This document shows, one piece after another, positions 43,863 through 56,692 of a stretch of 64,000 nucleotides of DNA. The notes under the pieces were generated by a model that worked only from the letters and a program-made list of their open reading frames with translations, was not told the DNA's origin and did no database searches. Made by a program: the position numbers and the translations under genes. Origin of the DNA: Phytophthora hibernalis (taxonomy: Eukaryota > Oomycota > Peronosporomycetes > Peronosporales > Peronosporaceae); contig JAAKBF010000020.1 in NCBI GenBank assembly GCA_012656075.1, forward strand, positions 434,001 to 498,000, in the 5' to 3' direction. The number at the start of each line of letters is the position of its first letter. Position 1 is the first letter of the stretch.

Positions 43863-46800
43863 ATGTCCAAGGTGCTAGAGCAGTTGATTGCGCGCGGTCG
43901 CCGCGAGCGCAAACCGACCGAACAACGAGATGTTGCCTTCAGCCTGGCAGAAATCTCTACCAATGCCGAGCTGCACGAAAAAATGGTGTCTAAGGGTGTA
44001 GTGAAGGCTTTGCTGGCGCTCATCCTCCAATCGAGTGATCCTGAGGCGCTACGGCTCGCGTGTTTGTGCCTGGCCAATGTGGCGTCATGTCCGACAAGTC
44101 GCGTTCGGATCGTCGAGGAAGGCGCCTTACCACCACTTGTCAAGTTTTTCGCAGACGATGAAGGCGAGAACGATGCAGTGGCCAAGCAGTACATAGCGAT
44201 GATTATCGGCAATCTGGCGGCTGAGCCAGAAAACCACGAAGAGATTGTCCAGCTAGGCACGATTGAAGCACTAGTCAAGCTGCTGGATCCGGAAATGGTT
44301 CATTCGGGCGTGTACTGTGCCTTTGCGCTGGCAAATTTGTCGGTGAACAATGAGTATCGGCCTTTGATTGTCGACGAGGGCGCGATTCCGCGACTTATTG
44401 CTCTGGCGTGTTGCAAGGAGTTGAGTGCGCAGCGGCAGTCGTTGGCGTGTCTTCGCGGAATTTGTATATCTCAGACCAACCGTATCGTTGTAGTTAAAGA
44501 AGGCATGCTAGACCCTCTCGTGCTAATGGCACGTTCGGACGAGCCCGATATTCAGCGTGAGGTCGCCGCTGCATTCTGCGCGCTTTCAGCTACGCCTGAA
44601 AACAAAGTGGAGATCTCGGACCGAGCGCTACTCACGATTATTTCGATGTCGCTCTCGGGCGATCCAACAGTCGAGGAGTACGCGTGCAGCACGATCGCCA
44701 ACTTGGTCGAGCTCCATGAACTGCACGACAAACTACTGCGCGAAAACGGACTGGCATCTATCATGGCGTTGGCAGTGACCAGGGATCTCAACACACGATC
44801 GGAGGCGTGTCGGTGTCTTGCCAATCTCACAGCAAATGAAGAAGTGCAACCTGCTCTTATGAAGGAAGGCGTGCTGCAACCACTTGCTGTGGCGCTGGTA
44901 CTGAATCATCACGTCTGTCAACGTTACGCTGCATTGGCACTAGCGAACCTGAGTACGACAGCCAGCTACCAGGTTCAGATCGTCGGGTTAGGCACCATCA
45001 CGCCGCTCATCGCACTTGCGCAAGCCTTCGACCGCGAGCTTGAAGCACGGCGCTATGCTGTGCTTGCTATTGCTAACCTGGCGGCAATGAAAGCAAATCA
45101 CCCAGCACTGGTTGAGGCTGGATGTTTGCTGTCGCTTTTCTCGTTGGCAAGCACGGCTGATGCATTGAGTCAGTACTATGTCGCGTTTGCGTTAGCAAAC
45201 TTTGCGTCGAACGAGCAGAACCACACGCGAATGGTTGAGGAGGGTGGACTTCAGCCGATCATTACACTGGCATCGTCAGAAGACACTGACGTGCACCACC
45301 TAGCAATTGCTGCTCTGCGCGGCCTGGGCGTGAGTGAAGCAAACAAGGTCAAAATTCTTCAGGAAGGTGGATTGGAGCCTATCGTGCTGCTACTGCAGTC
45401 AGACGACCTCGAGATTTTACGCGAGGCATGTGCAGCGCTTTGCAATTTGTCTGTGAGTGAGGAGACCAAGTATGAAATTGCCAAGAGTGGTGCCGTGGCG
45501 CCTCTAATCGCACACGCACAGTCCGAGGACATGGATCTCGCACGGCAAAGTTGCGCGACTCTCGCGAATCTCGCCGAGATGGAAGAGAACCAAGAGAAAA
45601 TATGCGTCGATGGAGGTGTCCCGCCTCTTATCGCTATGATGCGCTCCCAGTTCGTGGAGGTGCAGCGTGAAGCTGGTCGTGCTCTTGGAAATCTGTCAGC
45701 CTTCCGCCTAAATCATGAGGATATTATCGAGCACGGCGGCCAACAGCTTCTGATCTCGTACCTGCTGTCACCGGATATGGCTTCACAGCGTGTTGGTGCA
45801 CTTGGCATTTGCAACCTCGCAACAAACCCAGCTATGCGAGAATTGCTGATGGAAAGCGGCGCCATGGAGCCTCTTATGTCGCTTGCACGGTCGGAGGACG
45901 TGGAGCTGGAGATTCAGCGATTCGCCATTTTGGCGATCGCAAACCTTGCGACTTGTGTCGAGAACCACCGTGCTATTGTCGAGGAAGGCTCGCTACCTTT
46001 GCTCATTTCGTTATCTAGTGCACCTGACGAGGAGGTTCGGCAGTACGCTGCCTTCGCACTCGTGAAGGTTGCGCTAAATGCCGATCTTCGTAAGCAGATC
46101 ACTGAAGAAGGCGGGCTAGAACCTGTGCTTTTCCTCGCTCGTACGCAGAGCTCCGACTTGCAGGCCGATGTGCTTCCAGCAATTTGTACGCTATCCTTTG
46201 CAGATGCAAACAAGTCGGACATTTGCAAGTGTGGTGGCTTACCACCGATCCTTTCAGCGCTCAAGCATGCCGATGTGGGCGTTCAACGGCAGGCACTTTG
46301 CGCGGTAGCAAATTTGGCTGAAGATGTGGAAAATCAAGGTCACCTCGTAGCCAACGGCGCCATTCCGCCTGTCGTTGACGCATTGCGGCATGGTGGTATC
46401 ATTGTGCAGCGAGAGGCAGCGAGAGCTCTGGGAAACCTGTCAGCCAATTGTGACTTTGCCGAAGTCATTTTGCGTCAAGGCGCAGTGCCTCCACTCGTTC
46501 AACTCCTTGGTAATGAAGTTGTGGATTGCCAGCGTATGGCGGCGATGGCGCTTTGCAATCTTGGTACAAATGTGAACAACCAACCAAAGTTGTTGGCTCA
46601 AGGTGTACTTCCTCCTGTTCTTGCGAGAATCGAGGAGGCACTGGATCCGCGGTCGCTTGCAGATAACGATGTCATTCGGTACTGCCTCCTCGTGCTAGCC
46701 AACTTGGCTGTCTCGCCGGCTACTCACGAGGAATTGATAGACAAGGCGCTGACTTTTCTGGCAGGTTACGCTAAGCACCGCGATGTCAAGTGTCGTCAAT

Positions 46801-49800
46801 TTGCCATATTCGCAATTGGCAACCTGTGCAGCAACCCGAACAACATCGAGCGCATCGTAGCTGCCAATTGTCTACAGCCTATCATCTCATTTGCATTCCC
46901 AGGGATGCTAACGTACAGTTCCAAGCAATTGCAGGACTACGGGGTTTGTCAGTGAACCAAGTGGTGCGCCAACAAGTTGTGCGCCTTGGTGCACTGGAGC
47001 CACTCATCCTCGCAGCATCGAGCGAGAGCATTGAAGTGCAGCGCGAGGTAGCAGCAACACTTTCTAACTTGTCGCTGAGTGAGGAGAACAAGATCACTAT
47101 GGCGCGTGGTGGATGTTTGCCAGCGCTCGTTGCCCTGGCTAGCAGCAGAGATTCGTATCGTGAGCGGCAGGCTGTATGCGCACTGGCAAACTTGGCAGAA
47201 ATGATCGAAGGCCACACACACAAGAAAATGCTGGAAGAGGGTGTACTTACTCCTCTGTATACCCTTGCAACATGCGCCGACTTGGAGGTTAAGCGCCAGG
47301 TCTCGCGCTGCCTTGCTTTGTTTGCCGCCAAGCCTTCGAGTCAAGCCACTTTGCTACGCAGCAACGCGCTGCGGTACATTAGCGCGTTCGCACAGGAGAC
47401 GGAGGACGCGGTGTGCCGTCGATTCGGGACATTGGCTATTGGCAATCTCGCAGTGGATCACAAGAACCATCGTGATCTATTTGACCAAGGCGCTGTGACT
47501 GCACTTATGACGGTGGACAAGGCTACGGACCTCGAGACGTGTCGAGCTCTGGCCTTTGCACTGAATAATTTAGCGGCCAACGAAAGCAACAGCGCGCAAA
47601 TATCAAAGCTGGGAGTGTTGCGCACCGTTATTTCGCTGCTCTATGATACAGATGAAGACACGCATCTTCAAGCATGTTTTGCTTTGCGACGTATGGTTGT
47701 TGAGGCGAAGAATCGCACGCAGGCCGTGTCATTTGGGGCGCTTACTCCGCTGTTCAAGCTAGCCTTGTCTGAGAGTGTTGAAGTGCAGCGAGAGGTATGT
47801 GCTGCGTTGCGGAACCTTTCACTCAGTGAAGACAACAAAGTTGTCATCGTGCTCAATGGTGGGTTAGCTCCACTGCTGACATTAGTGCACTCAGCGGACG
47901 GAGAAGTAGCCCACCAAGCATGTGGAGTACTCGCTAATTTGGCGGAGGTCGTTGAAAACCAGGGTCGAATGGTCAAGGATGGAGTGCTTCAACACATTAA
48001 GTTTGTGTTACGTGCGAAGAGCGTGGATGTGCAGCGTGAAGCGCTTCGTACCATCGCCAATATGTCAGCCGAGTATGCTTACACAGCTGAAATCGTGTCG
48101 GGCGGCGGGCTTACACCACTCATGACAGCATTGAACGCGCCCGATTTTCTGAGTCAGCGCTACGCTGCTATGGGTATTGCCAATCTCTCCACGAATGTCG
48201 GCAACATCACTAAGATTGTTCAGGACGCACTGGTGCCGACACTCGTGGGGCTTGCGAACGGTAGTCTTAACGGTGATCTAGACACACAAAGGTATGCAGT
48301 CTTCACACTTACCAACATGGCCAGTGTACGCGCCACCCAGTCAGTACTCGTTGATTCTGGCGTACTTCCGCTGTTTGCAGAGTTGCTGCAGCACCCCGAT
48401 ATGGCACTGCGGAATGGCGCTGCATTCGGTATTGCCAATTTTACGGCATTCTCTGAGAACCATGCTGTCCTTCTTGAACTGGGGGCATCTTCTTAGATGC
48501 CCTGCTGCGTCTGCTAGAATCCCAAGACTCTAAATGCCAGTACCGTGTCGTTTGTGCGCTGCGTGGACTATGCGTGAACGAGTTTGCACGTCGTGAACTC
48601 GTACGCCGGGGAGTGTTGCGTCCGCTGCTAGCGTTGACAAAGTCTGAAGATATGGACGTGCAGCAAGAAGTACTGGCTTGCCTGTGCAATCTTTCGCTCA
48701 GTGGTTGTGTTGGTGCCTATCCCGAAGTGTTCATTGCGGCGTGCGAGATGCAGTCGCTCGTGGCGTTCCTGTGCTCCGCCGATGCTACCTATCGCCTTTT
48801 TGGAGCAGTGGCGCTGGGAAATCTCGCTGCAAAGACCGAGTATCAATATGATTTGGTTGCAGCGGGCGCAGTATCACCTCTAGTGGAGGTTGCGAACAGC
48901 GTGGACCTGGAGACCCACCGCTGCATTGCTTTCGCGCTGTGTAATCTTGCGGCGAACCCTGATCGCAGACAAATGGTCGAAGCCATGGGTGGGCTACCTC
49001 CCATTATCCAGCTAGCCTGTTCTGAAAGTGTGGACGATCAAAAGACTGCTATCGCCGCACTTCGAGGACTTTCAAACCGCCCCGAAACGCGATTGCACAT
49101 TGTTTCGGATGGCGGACTGGAGCCTTTGGTGTTAGGGGCACGTTCATCCGACATCGAACTACACCGCGAAGTTACCATGACGGCATATAATTTGTCACTC
49201 TCCGAGAAGAACAAGCTCATTATCTCAGCGTCACCTCTGATGGGTGCTCTAATCGCCCTAATGCTGTCAAACGACGAGACTACAGCAGCTTTTGCGTGCG
49301 CTAGTGTCGCCAATATCGCCGAGAGCGCTGACACTCATTCATCAATCGCGGAGCAGCGCGGTTTGCGATTCTTCTTGGAATTTGAAGCCCAAGGTGCCCC
49401 TGCACAGGTAGCTCGAGAGGCGGTCAAGTGTGTAGCAAATCTGTCCTCAAACTATGCGCTGCATGACTTGTTACTTGCTGATGGCTGTCACGAATTTCTC
49501 GTACGATCTATTCAACATGCGGACCCCAAGACTCGGTTATTTGGCGTGGTGGGTCTTGGTAACCTCGTGTCGAATCCGCAAAACCACTCGAGGGTGCTGC
49601 GCGAAAAGGTTGTGATCCCTCTTATTGAAATAGCATGCGGTGCAGACCATCCAGAACCTCGGCAATTCGCATTGCTTGCTCTTGGATGCATCTTCACGAA
49701 TGAGGCGAATCACGAACCATTTGTGGATAACGGAGTGATTCCTGCACTCATCGCAGCCTTGGACACCGCTAACCACATGGAGACGCGCTTCTACGCCGCT

Positions 49801-52800
49801 TTCGCGCTGGGCAAGATATCTGCAAATGAATCGCTTCACGAACTGATAGGTCAGCTCAGTGACAGTGGTGGTCCTGTTATCCAGCTAGCACTCGATGCTG
49901 ACATAGCCAAGCACCCAAGCTCACAGTGCCATGCAGTGTCAGTGCTACGCCGCATTACCTGCTTGGATGTGAATCGAGTGTCAATGATGGCGCAACACCG
50001 TGATGCTCTGTCGACCGCACTATTGGCTTGCGCAAAGCACACGGATCTGCTCGAGAACCAACGTGAGGCTGCTGCGTGCATATGCAATTTGAGTCTGTCC
50101 CAAAGCAACAAACTCATATTTGCGAGCAGTTCACCGGCACTCTTCCAGCAGCTCTTTACGCTGTGTTCATCTCTTGACGTCGAGGTTGCGCGAAATGCTT
50201 GTGGTGCTGCTGCTAATATCGCAGAAAACACGCGCACGCATGAATACATGATTGACGTTCACGCGGTGCACATAGGTGTGAAGGCAATGCGAAGTCGGCA
50301 CCTGCCAGTATACCGTGAAGCGTCCAGATTGGTCGCCAACCTCATGAGCACATCAGAATTTCATGCATTACTTCTCAACGAGGAAGGCCTAGCAACACTG
50401 ACCCGTGTTGCCAAGATTGAGGATCACGAGTGCCAATACAATTCTGCTCTAGCTTTGCATAAGCTTACGAGCAACTCTGAAACTCACCGGGCTATGCTGG
50501 GCAGTGGATCTGTGCAAGCCCTTCATATGCTACTTGCAGCTCCTGGGCTGGACGTGCAACGCCAAACAGCTGCTGCACTGAAGACGCTTACTGTAAATAA
50601 AGACAACAAGCCCACGCTGGCTGAAGATGGCGGCACTATGCTGGCCCTTATTTCTCTGCTAAGGAGTACCGATTCGACACTCAAAACCATGGGAGCTGCG
50701 GGTGTGCGACACATGGCACTGTATGCACCGGTCAAGACGCAATTCGTGCACGAAGGTGGTCTTCCTCCGCTTTTCAGTTGCTGTGCAGTCGAAGATGATG
50801 ATGTTCGACTTCAATGCGCTGGAGCCATGGCCACACTGAGTGAGAATGTGTTGAACCAGGTGCAAATGGTGCGCGAAGGAGCCTTGGCAGCTCTATTGGG
50901 ACTTACGAAGGCCAGCTATCATGTCGAAATTGCGAGACACACCAGTCGAACATTTGCCAACTTGTCCAGCAACCCTGAAAATCAGCTTGGGGTATTTTCA
51001 CTCCAGGAGTTCCGTGCTGTGTTCACGCTCGCACTGAGCAAGGAGGAGTTTTGTGGCCGTGATGCAGCTATCTGTCTTGGAAACTTGGCCGTCACTGCGC
51101 ACAACCAGTTTCAAATCTCCGAGTTGGGCGGTCTTATGCCGCTTTCTGACCTACTGGGAAGCGAGTTTGCGTCCACGCGACAGTTTGCTACACGCGCTTT
51201 CTACCGACTCAGTGCTCACGTAGAGAACCAGCATCGTATTGTGGATGCTGGCGCTTTACCTTCACTCATTGCACGCCTTGGAGAGGTGGGCGACCAAGAG
51301 ATTCAACGTTGTGGAGCCATGGCTATCTGTAACTTGTCGAGCAACTCAAGCAACGAACAAAAGATTATGAAGGCGGGAGGTATGCGCTCACTTGTGGCTC
51401 TGTTGCGGTCTGCTAGCGTCGAGTGTGCAAAGTATGCAGCCATGGCATTGTGCAACCTGACTGCCAATCCAGCCAACCAACTCCATCTAGTGGTACAAGA
51501 CGACGGACTTGACCCGCTTGTAGACCTTGCGGGGTCTCATGATTCAGAGTGCTCTCGGTACGCTAGCATGACTCTCGCCAACGTATCAGCACATCGCCAG
51601 AATCGTCTTGTAGTCGTGGAGCGGCATGCACTACGACCTCTGCGTGCACTTTGCTTGTCGCCAAACCTCGAGTGCCAACGGAGTGCAGCTTTGGCGCTTT
51701 ACAACGTGTCATGCGCTCAGGCGAATCAACTCAAACTTGTCGAGGCAGGTATTGAGTCGGCGCTCGTGCGACTAGCTGGTGCGAAAGACGGAGATTGCAA
51801 ACGCTATGCTATCATGACTCTGTGCAACTTGGCAGCAAACAGCGAGACGCGATCAGCTGCAGCTCGTGGTGGAGGACTGCAGGCGTTGTTGTTAGCTGCC
51901 AAAGACATGGCAGACCCGAGAGTCCGCCGATATGCCTGCATTGCATTGTGTAACTTAGCCTGCGATCCGGTACTTCAGGTTCAGGTGCTGGTTCATGGTG
52001 GACTGGCACCAATCCTTGCGCTCACAGTAAACGACGATGATCTAGAGAGCCAACGATTTGCCATCATGGCGCTGTCGAACTTGGCGGCAAATGAAAACAA
52101 CCATGAGCACATGATCGGCCGTGGTGTACTGCGAGTGGTGCTGCAGCTTGGCCAGTCAAAGGATGAAGACATTCGGTTGTATGCCGCGTTTGCGCTGGCA
52201 AATTTTGCCGGTAATACAGCACAGTGTGCTGCTATCGGAGACGAAGGTGGCATCGCGGCTCTCATTATGTTGGCCCACGCAGAGGATTCCAACTCGCAAA
52301 CATTGGCGGTGGCAGCGCTTCGCCGTCTTTGCCAGTTTTCAGCTCAAAATCGTGGGCGTATTGTGCGTGGTGGCGGCTTGGCTCCATTATCCATTGCTGG
52401 TATGGCCGAGGAGCTTGAGACCCAGCGTGAAGTGGCTGCCACATACTGCAATCTCTCGCTCAGCGATGAGTACAAGGTAGAAATCGTGGAACAAGGCGCG
52501 CTTCGTCCATTAATCAAGCTGGCACAGTCATCGGACCTCGAGGTTGCACGTCAAGCTTGTGGCGCTCTCGCTAACCTTGCTGAGCACCTGGATACGCACT
52601 CGCATTTTGTTGCCCAGCACAGTGGAAACTTCTTGATAGCATTGATGAAGCACCGTCACGAGGAAATCCACCGAGAAGCATCACGTACGATTGCAAATTT
52701 GCTGTCAAGTTTCGAGCACCACACAGACATGATCGCCGATGGTCTTCCTGGCCTTGTGCATTTGGGTCTGTCACTAGATCCAGAGTGTCAATATAATGCT

Positions 52801-55017
52801 GCACTAGCGCTGCGTAAGCTTGCTCCGAACTTTGCCAGTCATCGGGGACTCGTGTATGAAGGCGGCCTGAAGACACTCTTCTTCTTGCTGCACGCGAAGG
52901 AATTGAATACGCGTCGTCAAAGTGTGCTAGCCCTACGTGACCTGGCTTCAAACAGTGAATTCCGACGCAAGTATGCCGAAGAAGGCGGTCTCAATGCCCT
53001 CATTGCGTTCCTGCGGGATGTAGATGCCTCCTTACAGGCTCCAGCAGTTGCAGCCTTACGGCATCTGACCTCGTCAGCTTCTCACCCAGATATCAAGCAG
53101 CAAATAGTTGAGGAAGGAGCGTTACGACCGGTACTACGTTGTCTGAGCACAAACCCCGGCGCTAAAGGCCTTCGAGACCTTCAATGTCAGTGTGCCGGAC
53201 TGGTAGCGAATTTGTCGGAGCACCCGGCAAACCAGCAAAAGATCGTGGCTGAAGGGTTGACCAGTGCACTTGTCGGTCTTACGAAGGTTGTCCAAGACAG
53301 TGCAGATATTCTGCAAGATGTTAGCCGCGCGCTCGCTAACCTCTGCTCGAACGAAGAAAACCACCAAGTTGTATACAAACAAGGAGCACTGTTGTGCCTC
53401 ATCCAACTCACTGAGTCTGCAGACGACATCACTCAACGATACGCGGCCATGGGCTTGCGATTCCTATCAGCTAACCCGACAATTCGAGTGCACATCGTGC
53501 AAGAATCACTTCTGCAGCCTTTTATCAGGCTTGCTCAGAGCCCACTCTTGGACTACCAGCGCACGGCAGCGGCGGCCTTTTCCAGCTTTTCTCTCAACGA
53601 AGAAAACAAGTTGAAGCTCGTTCGTGACGGAGGCTTGGTCCAAATCCTCCGGTGCTGCGCCCACGACGATCTCGAGGTGAAGCGTGATTGCGTTTTCGCT
53701 CTGGCCAATGTAGCTGATTCGCTTGAGCACCAGCTAGATGTGGTGCGTGAAGGTGCCATCTCGGCCATGATAAATGTCGGAGCTCACGACGACGCGCGAG
53801 TGCAACGTGACTGTGCAAGGGTGTTTGCTTCCTTGTCGATCACGAATTCTATCAAGCCCGAGCTGGTGCGTCAGGGCGCGCTGTCTTCGCTTTTCCGTCT
53901 CACCCGATCGCTAGATGTGGCGACGCAGCGGTTTGCGACGCTGGCGATATGCAACGTGACTTCATCGGGTGACGACAAAGCATTCATCGTGGAACAAGGC
54001 GCAATCCGTCCGCTTACCCACCTCATTCGCTTTCCAGACGCTCAAATCCAGCGTTACGCAGCATTGGCACTCGCAGCTCTGGCCTTGGGAGGAATGGGCA
54101 ATAATAAGCTGCGTTTGATCGAGGAAGGTGCCGTGCCTCCTCTAGTCGACTTGCTTCGTTACCCAAGCGCTGATGTACAGCTTTGTGGTTGTTTGGCCCT
54201 GAATGCGTTGGTACTTGGAAAACAGAGCGTGACGAAAGTGGCGGTGATGCAAAGTGGCGGACTGCTGCCTTTGCTGGCGTTGCTTGCATCAACCGACGAA
54301 GAGTGTGTTCGCTGCTCGCTATACTGTCTCGGTTCCTTGGCGGAAAGCAAGGACGTACTGCAGAAGTTGGTCGAGCTCGGCACTCTGGCGCACGTGATTG
54401 CATTGACGAAGTGTATCGACACTGAGACACTCAGGAATTGCGGATACTTGCTCGCGTTGGTGGTGGAGCAGCAAACCGACTACCACGACGATTTGTACCG
54501 TGAAGGTGGATTAGACGCTGCCATCGCCTTGGCGTGCGTGGAAGACATGGAGTGCCAGGAGTATGCAACCTTCACACTGGCGCATCTTGCCTCGAATCGG
54601 GAGTACCAAGTTCGTCTTGTGGAGCGTGGTGCCTTACGGCCGCTGATCGCAATGATGTCAGTGCACGCGGAGCCGCGCCACTACGCTGGCCTAGCACTGC
54701 TAAAACTAGCCGACAACTACGAAAACCACCTGCGTATCGCCGAGGAGGGCGGCATCCAAGCTCTGCTGCGTATCGCTCGTGCTCGATCAACCGACGAGGA
54801 GCTGCAGTACAAGGCTTCGCTCAGTTTGGGTCAGCTAGCCAGCAATGCCACTCGTTCGCTGCCAAACCACACTACACTGAAAACGGGCGACGCTGTTATC
54901 GGCACTAGCGTCAACAGGATGGCTCAGATCACACAGACTGTTGCTGCCAAGCGTGCTGCGAAAGACAAGACCACACAGTACCTCGACGATAAAATAACCC
55001 GCGAGTCGAACAAGTAG
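43863..55017 (+). CDS. giant armadillo-repeat protein, about 3,700 residues
   Basis: From the ATG at 43863 (MSKVLEQLIARGRRERKP) to the stop at 55017 the plus strand encodes an almost unbroken array of armadillo repeats of about 41 residues, roughly 85-90 of them. Typical units read LVEEGALPPLVKF..., REACAALCNLSVSEE and ANLAANENNHEHM. No other domain is visible. The last residues (AAKRAAKDKTTQYLDDKITR) are basic and non-repeat. The repeats are most like the Vac8/ARM superhelix, a protein-interaction scaffold. There are no introns. The frame breaks twice, at 46902-46904 and 48481-48485, both in G-runs. One extra G in each restores FPGDANVQFQ and LGGIFLDALL, so this is one gene, not three. Partner and location are unknown. 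Confidence 0.85.
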
Positions 55018-55170
55018 CGCAAAGACTTGTTGGTTGTTGATGTTAGCTAAGTTGTAAGAGTTCAATGAAGGCAAAACCTGAAACTTGAACGCGTCCAACA
55101 ACTTTACCAGTGATTGTTCATGAAACGACACTAAGGTCAATCATTTGGCGAGGAGACACTAACGTACGAG

Positions 55171-56553
55171 ATGATGGGCAGCCAAGGTCGCGTTGGGAAG
55201 GGTGTGCCGAGATATCCTCCATGGTTGCAGAAAGCTTTGAAAGTGAAGGAGGAGACAGAGCAGTCCTGGATCAAACAGCAACAGGTATCAGAAGCCCAAC
55301 TACAGAAGCAGCAGCGTCCTAGATCGAGAACGCCAGGTCTAGCTTCGACAACCCAAGATGCGTCAAAACAGGCAGCAGGAGGCAGCAAGAAGAGCGAACC
55401 TTTCGTGAACGTGTGGGTCAGTATTGCAGCCGACGACGTCCAAGCCGTCAAGTCGTTCCTAGAAGAAGACATAAATCGCTTCTTCTTGCGAAAGGATTAT
55501 CTTCGTAGTGCTGGTAATGATGATATTGCTGGAGGAGGTGAATCTCTTCTGCACGAAGCGAGCTACATCGGATCTCTGCAGGTCGTCCGTTTCTTGACCA
55601 CCTTCATGCAGACCCATTTCATGCCGGAGATTTGTCAAGAAGCTTTGAATGCCATCGACACGCAGTACAGTCTCACGACACCCATGATCGCGTCGTGTCG
55701 AAACTCTCTTGGCGCTATTGCGAACCGCGTGGAGATTTTAAAGTTGCTAGTGGAAGCTGGGGTGATACGGGACGCATCGATTCCCACGGTGATACGGTGC
55801 TTCATTGGTGCGCTCGAAACGCGCAGGTTTTGCTGCTGCGCTACCTGCTGAAGTACACCGACGCTGTCGTCGTTGCGCTGTCAGCCGAAAACTACAAAAA
55901 GCAAAAGGTAAGATTCACTGCTTTTGTATGTCGTTAATCTAACCTGGCCATGTCCTGCTGCGCGCAGCCTATTGACATCGCCACGCTGCAGCTACAGCGA
56001 AATACGTGCCTCTCAACTCTCACTGTGCACGAGCTGCTGCGGGGCGTGGACCCGACTTGCAATCTGCGCTTGAAAATGCTGAGTATCCAGCGCAAGGAAG
56101 CTCTTGGTCGTGCACGAGAATCTGCATCTGTGCAGGAACAGCTCGCCGCTGTGATGGAGGAGTCGGAGCTGATCGTGCCAAAGGCTGACAAGCTGTGGCG
56201 AGACGCTCGCGCTCGCGGAAAGGCGACGTAAAGCCGAGGAGCAACAGCACGTCGACGCGGAAATTAAGGAAGCCACCGCTGCCGCTCGCGACTGGCTGGA
56301 GACCAAAGAGGGCAAGCTATTCGTCAAGAAGCAGATCCCGCTGACCACAGCCGACATCAAGCAAGCTGTGCACAGCGGCAAGATGCTCAAGCCAAAAGAT
56401 TTCAAGCTTGCGGCTAAGCAGCGTGTGCAAGACTTGTTCTGCGTCGAAAAGGAGCAAAGCGCTAGGAAATTGGCCACCGAGAGATTCATAGCCCACCGCC
56501 CGCCGTACCCTCGGGACCGAGTCCCTGAACTGCGTCGCATGTTGCACCTGTAA
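55171..56553 (+). CDS. ankyrin-repeat protein with coiled-coil C-terminus (two apparent frameshifts)
   Basis: Starts at a double ATG (55171) only 154 bp after the armadillo gene. The N-terminal 80 residues are Gln/Lys-rich (RYPPWLQKALKVKEETEQSW). Ankyrin-type units follow: VNVWVSIAADDVQAVKSFLE, GESLLHEASYIGSLQVVRFL, TPMIASCRNSLG and SHGDTVLHWCARNAQVLLLR. The intron 55908-55967 (GTAAGA...CGCAG) joins YKKQK to PIDIATLQLQ. The second half is charged and helical (AERRRKAEEQQHVDAEIKEA), ending RVPELRRMLHL. The frame breaks at the G-run 55759-55762, where one more G gives EAGGDTGRID, and again between about 56195 and 56222. The partner is unknown. Ankyrin repeats mediate protein contacts. Confidence 0.7.
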
Positions 56554-56692
56554 CACTGTAGCCATCTTGACAACTTCAACTTGAGCTCCAATCAGAGACC
56601 GCCAAATCTTTCGCGTCGCTTCACTAGCAACCGTAACGGCTTTCGGCAGGTGTCCGTAGCTTTTCTCGTCCATATTGCACGACGCTGAAGCA

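Noticed and set aside
46790..46916. Separate start for a second armadillo gene
   Set aside because: The first 40 residues are a shadow of the preceding repeat. True repeat sequence resumes exactly at the G-run break, so it is one gene.
43863..55017. Tandem repetition as a satellite or CRISPR-like array
   Set aside because: The period is about 123 nt in protein-coding sequence with strong armadillo consensus. No identical direct repeats with unique spacers exist.
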